From Spirochaetes bacterium RBG_16_49_21 (GTDB taxonomy: Bacteria > Spirochaetota > UBA4802 > UBA5550): a stretch of 32,012 nucleotides of DNA. The first letter of the stretch is position 1, and each line of letters opens with the position of its first letter. Both the position numbers and the translations under genes were made by a program. The stretch spans positions 1 through 32,012 of the forward strand of contig MIBJ01000078.1 in NCBI GenBank assembly GCA_001829495.1. The letters run 5' to 3'. Positions 6,886 to 14,557 of the stretch are shown piece after piece. The notes under the pieces are model-generated. The model had not been told where the DNA came from. It saw only the letters and a program-made list of their open reading frames with translations, and made no database searches.

Positions 6886-9800
6886 CTAATAATCGTTCGA
6901 CTGGAACCCATAGTGATCGTAAATCTCATACAACTGCACCCCGGTCGGGCACTGGGACACGACCTCCGCCATGCTGTTCAACAGCTCCGCCATCAGGTAA
7001 TAGAACTGCGTATTGGAGCCGCTGATGAGGGAGCTGTTCAGCCACAGGTACAGGTCGTTGATCAGGTCGCCGCTCGAGTAGGGCGCGATCGAGACCGAGT
7101 CGAATATGAACGGGATCAGGCCGCCGTCCTTTGAAGCCATCTGCATGCTGTGCAGCAGGGCGCGGTACACGGCGCCCTTGGTCATTCCGTTCGAGAAAGC
7201 GTACTGGCTCATAACGTTGTCTACGTTGGGAATCAGGGTCAGATCATAGAGCGTGGTAAAGCCCGATTCTCCTTGCAGCTTCCATGTTGATGCTGACGTA
7301 TCATAGTAGGCGAGCATCTTGCCCAGGGTGTAGAGGAACCCCTTGATCTGCTCCGGGGTCGGGTTGTGCCGTGCCACCACGTCTAATATGTCGAACAGGT
7401 ACTCGGATATGCCGTAGGGAGCCCCCTGGACCACGAATTTGTTCAGGAGATCGTTCAGGTCCGTTACGGTATCCGTGAGATCGTTCCAAACCAACGCTCC
7501 TGTATCATAGGCGCCATGGAACTGGTTCAGGCCTTTAGTCATATCGGTTCCGTCGGCACCGCCCACAACTTTATTAAGTATCTCGTCAAGGTCCAGGTCA
7601 ACATACGTGCCGGGATCATTCGGACGGACCCTCTTGGTAAATATCCACTCGGGCGGATCAACCTGTTTGGTGGCGATGCCGATGGTGCCGCCGGAATTGC
7701 TCATGTCCTCGTATATCTGGATCGCCTTTGACCTGGCCATCTTCATGCCGCTGGTCAGCTGCTCAAGGCCCTCTAAAAAGCTATTCACTGCGTCCATGTT
7801 GACCGGGTCCGGCGCGGCCAAAGTCTCATTAACAGAAGGCCGATCGAGCAGGGTGGGCGTCGACGGATCGCTGTCAGTATACTCGGTCAGCTTCGCGAGC
7901 AGGCCGTCTGCGGACCGGTATATTGTATTAGCCGGTTGATACTTCTCAGCCCTGTCCTGAGCTGTATTGGAATCGATCAGCACGGACAAAAACGTCGGTT
8001 TGTCTGCAGGCGAATAATAATTTCGCGCCGCGTCTCCGCCGTACCATCCTTTTTCACTCCCTGAACCACTCGTTGAATCTACAAACCCGCTGACATTACA
8101 GTCCGGTAAAAGCTCAGCAGAATGTGGATATCGATACCCACTAACGCCTTTGATCCGGGGGAGCCAGCAGTTTTTAGCAACTCCTGCCACATCGGTTATG
8201 TCGGACAGATCGTAGTTGAAAAATACGAGCGGCTTCACGAGCGGCTGCAGGCCGGCGAGCATCTTAGCAACCGCGTTGTTGCTTTCGCTCGATTTTATAT
8301 GGAGGTTCGCGATCAACGCAACCAGGATCGGAATGAGCGAGTTACGTTTTTTCCATACCTTGTCGCCCTGTGTCGACGTGCTCCAAGCGCTGAAACCTGC
8401 ATCGGTATTTTCACCGTCATTATCAATCCGCTGCGACCCAAGCAGGGAAGTCAGATATGATCTCCCGTTTGAAGTCAGCGTAAGGGTTGCGCTCCGCGGG
8501 AACGCAAGCCTTGAGAGCGCTACGATATTATGAGCCACAGCAGCGGGCGTGGCCGTTCCGTTTCCTATCGTACCATTATAAACCTTATCCGCGTCTATTG
8601 TTCCAAGTCCCAATGCAGTTTGAGTGGGAGCTGCCAGTATGGTTATACGGAAATCCCCTGGTATGGATGAAGAACCGGAGGTGTTGGCCTTCGCCCATAC
8701 ATTATTGTCCCTGTATTTGCGCGCCATGGAAAGGCCGGTGATGCCGTTTCCCTCAAGAATCTGATATACGCAAGATTCAACCGGCAGTATCTCACACACC
8801 CCGGCGATTCCGGCCATGACGTATAGCCACATGGGAATGACCAGCACCATTTTTTTCTCGTTCATGCCCCACTGGAAGTTGCGGAAAACGGCCTCCTCCT
8901 GACTCGCGCATTCCCGCTTGTCGTTCGGAATCGATATCTCATTATAGATAAGGCATCCCGCACCAGAGGCGTTGCCGCTCATATCGCTTGGTGTGTAAAT
9001 ATCCTCCTGACCATCATGATTTTTATTCGTGGCAGATTGAATCATATAGTAATCCGTATTCCATGAAGATTTAAACCTGTTCCACCGCTGGGTTGGGCTG
9101 TCCGGATCACTTACGTCATAGGAAGCGTTCGGGTCTGCTGGATATGTATACGCCCAAATCCCCCCAGATTTATCAACTTCCGCGTATATTGTACCGTCCG
9201 GCCGAAAGTATCGGTATTTATTGGTGCCTATAGATACCGCACCCTGCGTTGAGTAGTATGGCCCCTCACCCTCCCAGCATGCCCTGGCTATATGGGAAAA
9301 GGTCCATGAGGCCAGGTCCTTGGTCCCGATGCCGTTCGCAGTATAGGGAACGTATTCATCTGGATCGTTCCCTCCGCCACCACTTGTGTTTCCACCTGTG
9401 GAACTGCCGAAGTCGCCGGCGCTCGGTCCGCTTAAAAATTTGAGGACCGGATATTCCCAGGTATATGCGAATTTATAATTATCTTTATCGGCCCGGCCAA
9501 AACTTCTTTTGCTCCTGAACACCCTGTTGCGGCCGTCGCTCTGCCCTTTGTTCACGCCTCTATCGGCGCCGCTATCGTCGAAAAGCAGGTCGTAAGTGTT
9601 CTTAAATGATAAGCTATCCGAAACCGAGGTCATGGAGAAGAGCGAATCATTGAGAGTAAGATAACCGGTATGTTCGCCGTGCCCGTGCTTGTTTCCATTG
9701 CAAACGCCAGTCGTACACGACTCATTGGTATTGGTTCCCAATTCCCTCGCATTGTCTAGATGTTTGTATCCGAAATTACCGGTTATAGCGCCTAAATAGA

Positions 9801-11349
9801 GCAGATGCTCCAGATGGCTCTGCCGGTACGCGGACGACGTTCTCCGGTCGCGGCCGTACGCGTCGTAGCGAATCAGGTCGTATATCGATTCCTTGAGCTG
9901 GGTCTGGTCCCAGTTGATGTATATATCGTCTATGTGCTTTATGACATTGGTAAGGGGATAGTCCTGCGAGGCCGCTCCCATGGATGGATACACCATGGAG
10001 CTGTACCGGTCGTCGCGCTGGAACAGGCCGCCGGAAAGGGTGAGAAGCTCCCGCAGGGTTTCCCTGAGCTCCGAATTGGAAAAGAGATTGTCAGGATTAT
10101 CAGTATTATAGATATTCTGATTTATATCAGTATTGGAAGTGTTGACCGCAGTGCCGTATGCGGCGCTGCCGGTGCCGGCGGTGAAAAAGTTCGACATGTT
10201 CCAGATAAGCCGCTTGATTATTTCCTTGTCTTCAGCGCTGTCCAGAAGGCCGTTCAATTTATCAATCGTATCATACATGGATAAGCGGTCCACCGTCTCT
10301 CCGTTGAGAAGCTTGAACACGCCGTACATGAGGGAGTGCATACCCTTTGCCATGTTGCCGAGGTTTGAATTGACTCCGCCCGGCATGTCCCCGTAATTCG
10401 TTATGAGCGTATCATTGCCGGCATCAAGCGGCGAGCCGTTCAGATTGATCCACATGGGGTAATCCCCCAGAACCATAGGGGTCGCGACCAGCTTGGCCAG
10501 ATCGGTAAAATTGGTATTGTCCTTTACTATCTTCAATGAAGATATGTCGCCGAGGCCGCATCCGGTAAGATCCGCTTTATCGGAATCACATACCCATGAA
10601 GTCCCCCCGTAACCTGTGTTTTGATACATTGTTACCTTGTATCCGGACGGAACTTTTATTGAACTAATGCTATCATCAAGAAGACCAATGGCAGCGGCAT
10701 TGGAATAATTCCCCTCTTTCAGTTTCACCGTACTTCCGGTTTCGCCATAGTTTTTATCGGTATAAAACGCCGGCATGTACAGCTCTTCCATGAAATCCTG
10801 AATCTCCTGATCGTTCTTGAGCAGCAAATACGGCAGAACCTTGTTCAGTATTCCGATCACGCTCGAGCCCACCTTGGGCGTGCCTCCGCCCGCGTTTCTG
10901 GTGATCTCGTCAAGGAAGGCATAAAAGTTTTGAAGGTGATCCTCAGGGCTTCCGCCCAGCTCGGGATCTGAATAAAAAGTCTTGATGTTATTGTTGACGT
11001 AAAACCGTTCGCTCGGGTCGATCATAAGGCTCAGGGTTCCTTTGAGATTATCGAGAAGCCCCAGGCCCGGAGAGTTCGCGGACGATAGTAAATAGCCGAG
11101 AATGGACAAAAACTCGGAAGTACCCGGAATATCATCCCGCATCATGTCCGCGAGGACCTGGTTGCCGGTGGTTCCGGGCACGCTGTCCCACGCTGCTTTG
11201 AGCGCCGGATACCCGTCGAAAAGATGGAAGATATTAAACGGGGGATCGGGCTCGTTGGTCTGGAAATCGGGCAGGTCGCTCTTCGAGCACCCGGTTAACG
11301 CCGATATAATCAGGACGGCGCTGCATAAAAAGACATAAAGCTTTTTCAT
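6886..11349 (-). CDS. giant exported lipoprotein with a beta/gamma-crystallin-like domain
   Basis: A 1487-residue protein with a lipoprotein signal: positively charged start, hydrophobic core and lipobox L-T-G-C with the lipidated Cys at residue 21. Ser/Lys/Ser follow it, with no Asp at +2, so either the outer membrane or the surface is possible. Residues 207-276 look like a beta/gamma-crystallin double Greek key. They contain the calcium-site-like DDSISS (225-230), YQNTGYGG (242-249) and a second GDISSLKI (267-274). A Gly/Ser-rich stretch (NTSGGGGNDPDE) separates the halves. The rest is Asn/Asp/Ser/Tyr-rich with no motif I recognise. ATG 11349 follows GGGAGGA with six-base spacing. Function unknown; a surface or adhesive role is inference. 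The frame is intact over 4.4 kb, so it is clearly a gene. Confidence 0.8.
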   Translation of the reverse strand: MKKLYVFLCSAVLIISALTGCSKSDLPDFQTNEPDPPFNIFHLFDGYPALKAAWDSVPGTTGNQVLADMMRDDIPGTSEFLSILGYLLSSANSPGLGLLDNLKGTLSLMIDPSERFYVNNNIKTFYSDPELGGSPEDHLQNFYAFLDEITRNAGGGTPKVGSSVIGILNKVLPYLLLKNDQEIQDFMEELYMPAFYTDKNYGETGSTVKLKEGNYSNAAAIGLLDDSISSIKVPSGYKVTMYQNTGYGGTSWVCDSDKADLTGCGLGDISSLKIVKDNTNFTDLAKLVATPMVLGDYPMWINLNGSPLDAGNDTLITNYGDMPGGVNSNLGNMAKGMHSLMYGVFKLLNGETVDRLSMYDTIDKLNGLLDSAEDKEIIKRLIWNMSNFFTAGTGSAAYGTAVNTSNTDINQNIYNTDNPDNLFSNSELRETLRELLTLSGGLFQRDDRYSSMVYPSMGAASQDYPLTNVIKHIDDIYINWDQTQLKESIYDLIRYDAYGRDRRTSSAYRQSHLEHLLYLGAITGNFGYKHLDNARELGTNTNESCTTGVCNGNKHGHGEHTGYLTLNDSLFSMTSVSDSLSFKNTYDLLFDDSGADRGVNKGQSDGRNRVFRSKRSFGRADKDNYKFAYTWEYPVLKFLSGPSAGDFGSSTGGNTSGGGGNDPDEYVPYTANGIGTKDLASWTFSHIARACWEGEGPYYSTQGAVSIGTNKYRYFRPDGTIYAEVDKSGGIWAYTYPADPNASYDVSDPDSPTQRWNRFKSSWNTDYYMIQSATNKNHDGQEDIYTPSDMSGNASGAGCLIYNEISIPNDKRECASQEEAVFRNFQWGMNEKKMVLVIPMWLYVMAGIAGVCEILPVESCVYQILEGNGITGLSMARKYRDNNVWAKANTSGSSSIPGDFRITILAAPTQTALGLGTIDADKVYNGTIGNGTATPAAVAHNIVALSRLAFPRSATLTLTSNGRSYLTSLLGSQRIDNDGENTDAGFSAWSTSTQGDKVWKKRNSLIPILVALIANLHIKSSESNNAVAKMLAGLQPLVKPLVFFNYDLSDITDVAGVAKNCWLPRIKGVSGYRYPHSAELLPDCNVSGFVDSTSGSGSEKGWYGGDAARNYYSPADKPTFLSVLIDSNTAQDRAEKYQPANTIYRSADGLLAKLTEYTDSDPSTPTLLDRPSVNETLAAPDPVNMDAVNSFLEGLEQLTSGMKMARSKAIQIYEDMSNSGGTIGIATKQVDPPEWIFTKRVRPNDPGTYVDLDLDEILNKVVGGADGTDMTKGLNQFHGAYDTGALVWNDLTDTVTDLNDLLNKFVVQGAPYGISEYLFDILDVVARHNPTPEQIKGFLYTLGKMLAYYDTSASTWKLQGESGFTTLYDLTLIPNVDNVMSQYAFSNGMTKGAVYRALLHSMQMASKDGGLIPFIFDSVSIAPYSSGDLINDLYLWLNSSLISGSNTQFYYLMAELLNSMAEVVSQCPTGVQLYEIYDHYGFQSNDY

Positions 11350-11369
11350 GACGATCCTCCCTTCGGCCG

Positions 11370-11421
11370 CCTAAATCCCACTTCGACGGGCTCAGTGCAG
11401 CACCCGGAGGGGGACTTAAGA
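11370..11421 (+). repeat. 52-bp direct repeat, copy B, just upstream of the giant lipoprotein gene
   Basis: It differs from copy A (6785-6836) at two positions only (GCAGCACCC against GCGGCGCCC). It begins 20 bp upstream of the lipoprotein start codon, so it probably lies in the 5' untranslated region of that gene. Confidence 0.8.
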
Positions 11422-11499
11422 GCTTTCTTCAAATGGACATCGATTCTGGCCCCGCCGCATCAAGCGGCGTTAAAAAAGCACGTAATTTTATATAACAGG

Positions 11500-11519
11500 T
11501 TCAATGTTATAACATTGAA
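11500..11519. promoter_or_regulatory. perfect 20-bp AT-rich palindrome, possible operator
   Basis: TTCAATGTTATAACATTGAA is fully self-complementary and lies about 150 bp upstream of the giant lipoprotein start, in a gap whose only downstream gene is that one. Its form suits a dimeric regulator. Which regulator is unknown. The rest of the 11422-11800 gap is AT-rich and I see no gene in it. Confidence 0.4.
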
Positions 11520-11801
11520 TCCATTGATTAAGCAGCGTTAAAAGGCAGTATTTCCTGGGCTAAATTGAGATAATTTCCGTTAATAATACTCTCGATTGTA
11601 ACCAAAAGTGAAAATATTATTCTTTGTATAATTGGAATTTTGCATCGAGACGACATCAGCGAAACAAGCCGATAATTCAACTGCTCGCGGGCATTAAAAA
11701 TTGTCAATAAAAAAACTGAGAATTCAGTTTTTTTCTTAAAAAAATCAACGCTTTTCCTTAAAAATTCTTTATTATACAAAAATATATATTTGTATATTCC
11801 C

Positions 11802-11845
11802 CCTAATATGAAGGCGGGGATGCGCATCCCCGCCTTCATATTAGG
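11802..11845. repeat. GAAGGCGGGGATG palindrome, 21-bp arms
   Basis: A perfect inverted repeat, arms 11802-11822 and 11825-11845, with a two-base loop. The core AATATGAAGGCGGGGATG matches the palindromes at 6595 and 26033. It lies just past the 3' end of the FAD oxidoreductase gene (minus strand), where a hairpin could stabilise or end that transcript. Confidence 0.75.
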
Positions 11846-11849
11846 CATC

Positions 11850-11903
11850 TCGACCCTTGATTCTCGACACCCGACCCACGTCACTCGACACTCGTCAGAA
11901 TCA
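11850..11903 (-). repeat. degenerate CGTGTCGAGTGA repeat at the 3' end of the FAD oxidoreductase gene
   Basis: On the minus strand the units ACGAGTGTCGAGTGACG, TGGGTCGGGTGTCGAG and AGGGTCGAG follow one another. The first units encode the last residues (TSVE) and the TGA stop of the oxidoreductase. It is related to the arrays at 4267-4325 and 4964-5056. Confidence 0.6.
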
Positions 11904-13467
11904 CATCCGCGCACCGTATCCCGTCCACCGCCGAGCTCACGATCCCTCCGGCGTATCCGGCCCCCTCGCCCACGGGGAAAAGCCCTTTCACGGAAACCGA
12001 CTGGAGATCCGCTCCCCTGGTCACGCGCACCGGGGATGAGGTTCTGGTTTCAGCGCCGATCAGAACTGACTGGTCAGTTATAAATCCCTTCATGACCGCA
12101 CCGAAATGCCGCAGTCCCAATGCGAGCTCATCCGCGATCCAGTCCGGTAAAAAGGCTCTCAGGTCTGCGGGCCGCACGCCGGGCAGGTACGATACCGGCG
12201 GCAGATCCGGATCGATCCTGCCCTGCAAAAAGCAGGTGACCCGCTGAGCCGGAGCGGTAAAACGGCCGCCTCCCTCGGTAAACGCCTTTTGCTCGATCAT
12301 CCTCTGGAAGGCGATCCCTCCGGCAGCATCATGATCGTAATCTTCAGGCGCGACCGTTACCACTATTGCGGAGCTGGAAAAGGGAAGGTTTCGCCTGGAC
12401 GGGCTCATGCCGTTCACGCACAGCAGGCCGCTCTCCGAAGAGGAATTGATGACCCTGCCGCCGGGGCACATGCAGAAGGAGTACACACCCCGTCCGGTTG
12501 CGCGGTTGTTAAACGATAGCCGGTAATCCGCAGCCGGCAATATTTCCCTGAAGGGCGAATCCCCGTACTGGATGGCGTTTATCAGCTCAGCCGGGTGCTC
12601 GATTCGTACGCCCACGGCAAAGCCCTTTTTTTCAAGCGCTATCCCCTTTTCACGGAGCAGGGCATACGTATCCCGGCTCGAATGGCCGGCAGCCAGCACC
12701 AGGCGCGATCCGGCGAGCTCGTTCCCCTTTGAGGTGACGATGCCGGCAACCGCTCCGTTATGAATGATGATGTCCTCTACTGATTCATTGAAGCGGATCA
12801 GCGAGCCGCTCTCCAAAATCTTCTGCCTGATATTCCGCACTATCACTCTGAGCCGGTCGGTCCCGACGTGCGGCTTGGCGTCGTAGAGGATTGACGAGGG
12901 AGCGCCGAGCTCGACCAGCTTATCAAACAGCCACGCGATCTCCGGCCTTCCCGTGCGCGTGACGAGCTTCCCGTCGGAGTAGGCGCCTGCCCCTCCCTCG
13001 CCGAAGAGCACGTTGCTCTGCTCGTTCAATATCCCGCTTTTTTCAAGAATCTCAATATCCTTCATCCGCTCTTCAACCCGCTTGCCCCGCTCGAAAATCT
13101 CGACCCTGCACCCTGCCTCGATAAGCCGGAGAGCGCAGAAGAGGCCGGCAGGCCCCGCCCCCACGATAAGCACCGTGTCCTTCATGTCTCGTTTGACGAT
13201 TACAGGGAATTCAACCGCCTTATACACGGATATATCGTTATCTTGAAGAAGGACTGCAGCCTTGTCGTCCGGAACCTCGATTGCCACGCGATACCGGTAC
13301 ACTATTCTCTGTTTGTTCCGGGCATCAAGGGACTTCCGGAGGACGGTGCAGTCAAAATCAAAATCGATGCCGTACCGTTCTTTGATTGCCGCCGGTAGGG
13401 GCGATTCATGAATCGCCCCTACATCCTGGCCGGGGAAGAGGATAATGTTGTCGATGACGAGCTTCAT
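11881..13467 (-). CDS. FAD-dependent oxidoreductase, COG2509 type
   Basis: A 528-residue protein. The N-terminal ~90 residues form the small domain typical of this family (TVLRKSLDARNKQRIVYRY). The FAD-binding Rossmann motif VLIVGAGPAGLFCALRLIEAG follows at about 99-119, then EIFERG. Further family landmarks are NVLFGEGGAGAYSDGKLVTR and the late nucleotide-binding GLFPVGEGAGYAGGI before the C-terminal helix. Length is normal for COG2509 predicted dehydrogenases, whose substrate is unknown. One oddity: codons for residues 16-25 (VGAIHESPLP) coincide with a perfect 28-bp palindrome, apparently a repeat element read in frame. I see no strong ribosome-binding site at ATG 13467. The stop lies in a repeat array. 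Confidence 0.85.
   Translation of the reverse strand: MKLVIDNIILFPGQDVGAIHESPLPAAIKERYGIDFDFDCTVLRKSLDARNKQRIVYRYRVAIEVPDDKAAVLLQDNDISVYKAVEFPVIVKRDMKDTVLIVGAGPAGLFCALRLIEAGCRVEIFERGKRVEERMKDIEILEKSGILNEQSNVLFGEGGAGAYSDGKLVTRTGRPEIAWLFDKLVELGAPSSILYDAKPHVGTDRLRVIVRNIRQKILESGSLIRFNESVEDIIIHNGAVAGIVTSKGNELAGSRLVLAAGHSSRDTYALLREKGIALEKKGFAVGVRIEHPAELINAIQYGDSPFREILPAADYRLSFNNRATGRGVYSFCMCPGGRVINSSSESGLLCVNGMSPSRRNLPFSSSAIVVTVAPEDYDHDAAGGIAFQRMIEQKAFTEGGGRFTAPAQRVTCFLQGRIDPDLPPVSYLPGVRPADLRAFLPDWIADELALGLRHFGAVMKGFITDQSVLIGAETRTSSPVRVTRGADLQSVSVKGLFPVGEGAGYAGGIVSSAVDGIRCADVILTSVE
13395..13422. repeat. perfect 28-bp palindrome inside the FAD oxidoreductase gene
   Basis: The two 14-base halves (GTAGGGGCGATTCA and its complement) abut with no loop. 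The sequence is in frame and encodes VGAIHESPL plus the first base of the next codon. It lies between FPGQD and AAIKERYG, in the loop before the first helix of the N-terminal domain. It has the look of a small dispersed palindromic element tolerated in a coding sequence. Confidence 0.7.
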
Positions 13468-13484
13468 GGGAAATTTTATCAGGA

Positions 13485-13646
13485 TTAATTCTTTATCCTG
13501 CTCATTCTGTCAAATGATTCCCAATTTTTCGGGTTATCAATAATGTATTGCCTGATTCGATTTAATTCGTTTTCATCACGAATGACGTGTTCGTAATAAT
13601 TGCGTTGCCATAATTTCCCCATGTGTTTATTTTTCGATTTAAATAT
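13485..13646 (-). pseudogene. C-terminal remnant of a REP-associated tyrosine transposase (RAYT, IS200-like)
   Basis: Translating the minus strand upstream of the FAD oxidoreductase gives a 45-codon open stretch from ATG 13622 to a stop at 13487-13485. In-frame similarity extends to about 13646, where a stop codon blocks it. The peptide contains LWQRNYYEHVIRDENELNRI followed by RQYIIDNPKNW, the conserved C-terminal block of Y1_Tnp/RAYT transposases. The HUH motif and catalytic Tyr that lie earlier in these proteins are absent, so this is a dead fragment of about one quarter of the usual length. It is too short for ordinary gene calling. Its presence matters because RAYTs mobilise REP-type palindromes, which are abundant in this window. 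Confidence 0.8.
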
Positions 13647-13653
13647 TTATGGA

Positions 13654-14331
13654 TTATTCGCCCGGCGTGAATATTATCCTGCATTTCATCTCTTTAAGGC
13701 CATTTTCCTTTTTTATTCCGTCGAATATCAGATTGAACAACGGATCCACGCTTTCGACGGGCTTTGTTTTATCGTCAGGCGCACCTTTCATGAGCCACCG
13801 GACGACGATAAATTCAATGGTGCCGAGTATCGCCGATCGGACGAAATGCGGATTAATATCATTCTTAAATTCGCCGGATTCCATTCCCTCCTCGATAGTT
13901 TTAATTATTATCTGGTAATACTCGCGGAGATTGTTATATACCTCCGTTTCCATGAATTTCCGGTTCGTTCTGAGGATCATGAGCGATATTGCGGCGAATT
14001 CCGCATTATCCTGGTAATAGGACAACATATGATAAATTATTCCCCGCAGCTTGTTGCCCGCTCCCTTGATATAATGCAGGTGATCGTTCAGGATGTTTTT
14101 TGCATTCTCGATGTTTTCCCCCGGTATTGAAAAAAGCAGGTCTTCTTTTGAGGTAAAATATTCGTATATCGTTGCATCGGAAATCCCGGCCTGCTTTGCA
14201 ACATCGGATATGGTTGAGTTCTGGAAATCCTTTTTGGAAAAAACCTCCTCGGCCGCCTTGATTATCTGTTCCCTTCTGTTTTCTTTTTTTGTTTTGATTT
14301 TCATTTTTTCATTCCATCCACGTTCATCCAT
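13654..14331 (-). CDS. TetR/AcrR-family transcriptional regulator, FadR-like
   Basis: A 225-residue TetR-type repressor. The N-terminal helix-turn-helix is clear: RREQIIKAAEEVFSKKDFQN, then STISDVAKQAGISDATIYEY, FTSKEDLL (residues 20-66). The C-terminal ligand-binding half is helical. The pattern resembles the fatty-acyl-CoA-responsive TetR regulators such as Bacillus FadR. It sits beside an SDR dehydrogenase and a beta-oxidation operon, so control of those genes by acyl-CoA is likely but inferred. ATG 14331 has no clear ribosome-binding site. ATG 14304 (MKIKTKK) with GGA eight bases upstream is a good alternative and leaves the HTH intact. The antisense frame over this gene is a shadow. Confidence 0.85.
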   Translation of the reverse strand: MDERGWNEKMKIKTKKENRREQIIKAAEEVFSKKDFQNSTISDVAKQAGISDATIYEYFTSKEDLLFSIPGENIENAKNILNDHLHYIKGAGNKLRGIIYHMLSYYQDNAEFAAISLMILRTNRKFMETEVYNNLREYYQIIIKTIEEGMESGEFKNDINPHFVRSAILGTIEFIVVRWLMKGAPDDKTKPVESVDPLFNLIFDGIKKENGLKEMKCRIIFTPGE

Positions 14332-14363
14332 GACTAATTAAAATTCAGAAATCCGAAGTATTA

Positions 14364-14551
14364 ACTCGATTCAGGCGAATTTTATTATTATCTCTTACTC
14401 CCTCCCTCTACATGGGGGAGGGTTGGGGGTGGGGGTTGATAAATTTATGGCGAATAGGTGACTTGTATGCCCCAAACGCCTATTTCACCCTCCCCTAACC
14501 CCTCCCCTCAAGGGAGGGGAACTGCTTTGATTAAAAATCACCTAACTCAAG
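14364..14551 (-). repeat. 188-bp two-hairpin element (MITE/BIME-like), copy 1
   Basis: Read on the minus strand it starts with CTTGAGTTAGGTGATTTTTA. It then holds a CCCCTCCC/GGGAGGGG hairpin, TTAGGGGAGGGTGA, a variable AT-rich centre and a second G/C-rich hairpin (ACCCTCCCCCATGTAGAGGG). It ends in an inverted copy of the terminal sequence (AATTCGCCTGAATCGAG). The same parts in the same order occur on the plus strand at 21293-21480. No open reading frame. Confidence 0.75.
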
Positions 14552-14557
14552 TATTTA

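Noticed and set aside
11528-11914. 128-codon minus-strand frame in the lipoprotein/oxidoreductase gap
   Set aside because: Its N-terminal third is a translation of the CGTGTCGAGTGA array and the 11802-11845 palindrome, it overlaps the oxidoreductase gene end, and the rest is AT-rich without family resemblance or a ribosome-binding site.
13600-14130. 176-codon plus-strand frame opposite the TetR gene
   Set aside because: It is antisense to a clear helix-turn-helix regulator and the RAYT remnant and resembles no family.
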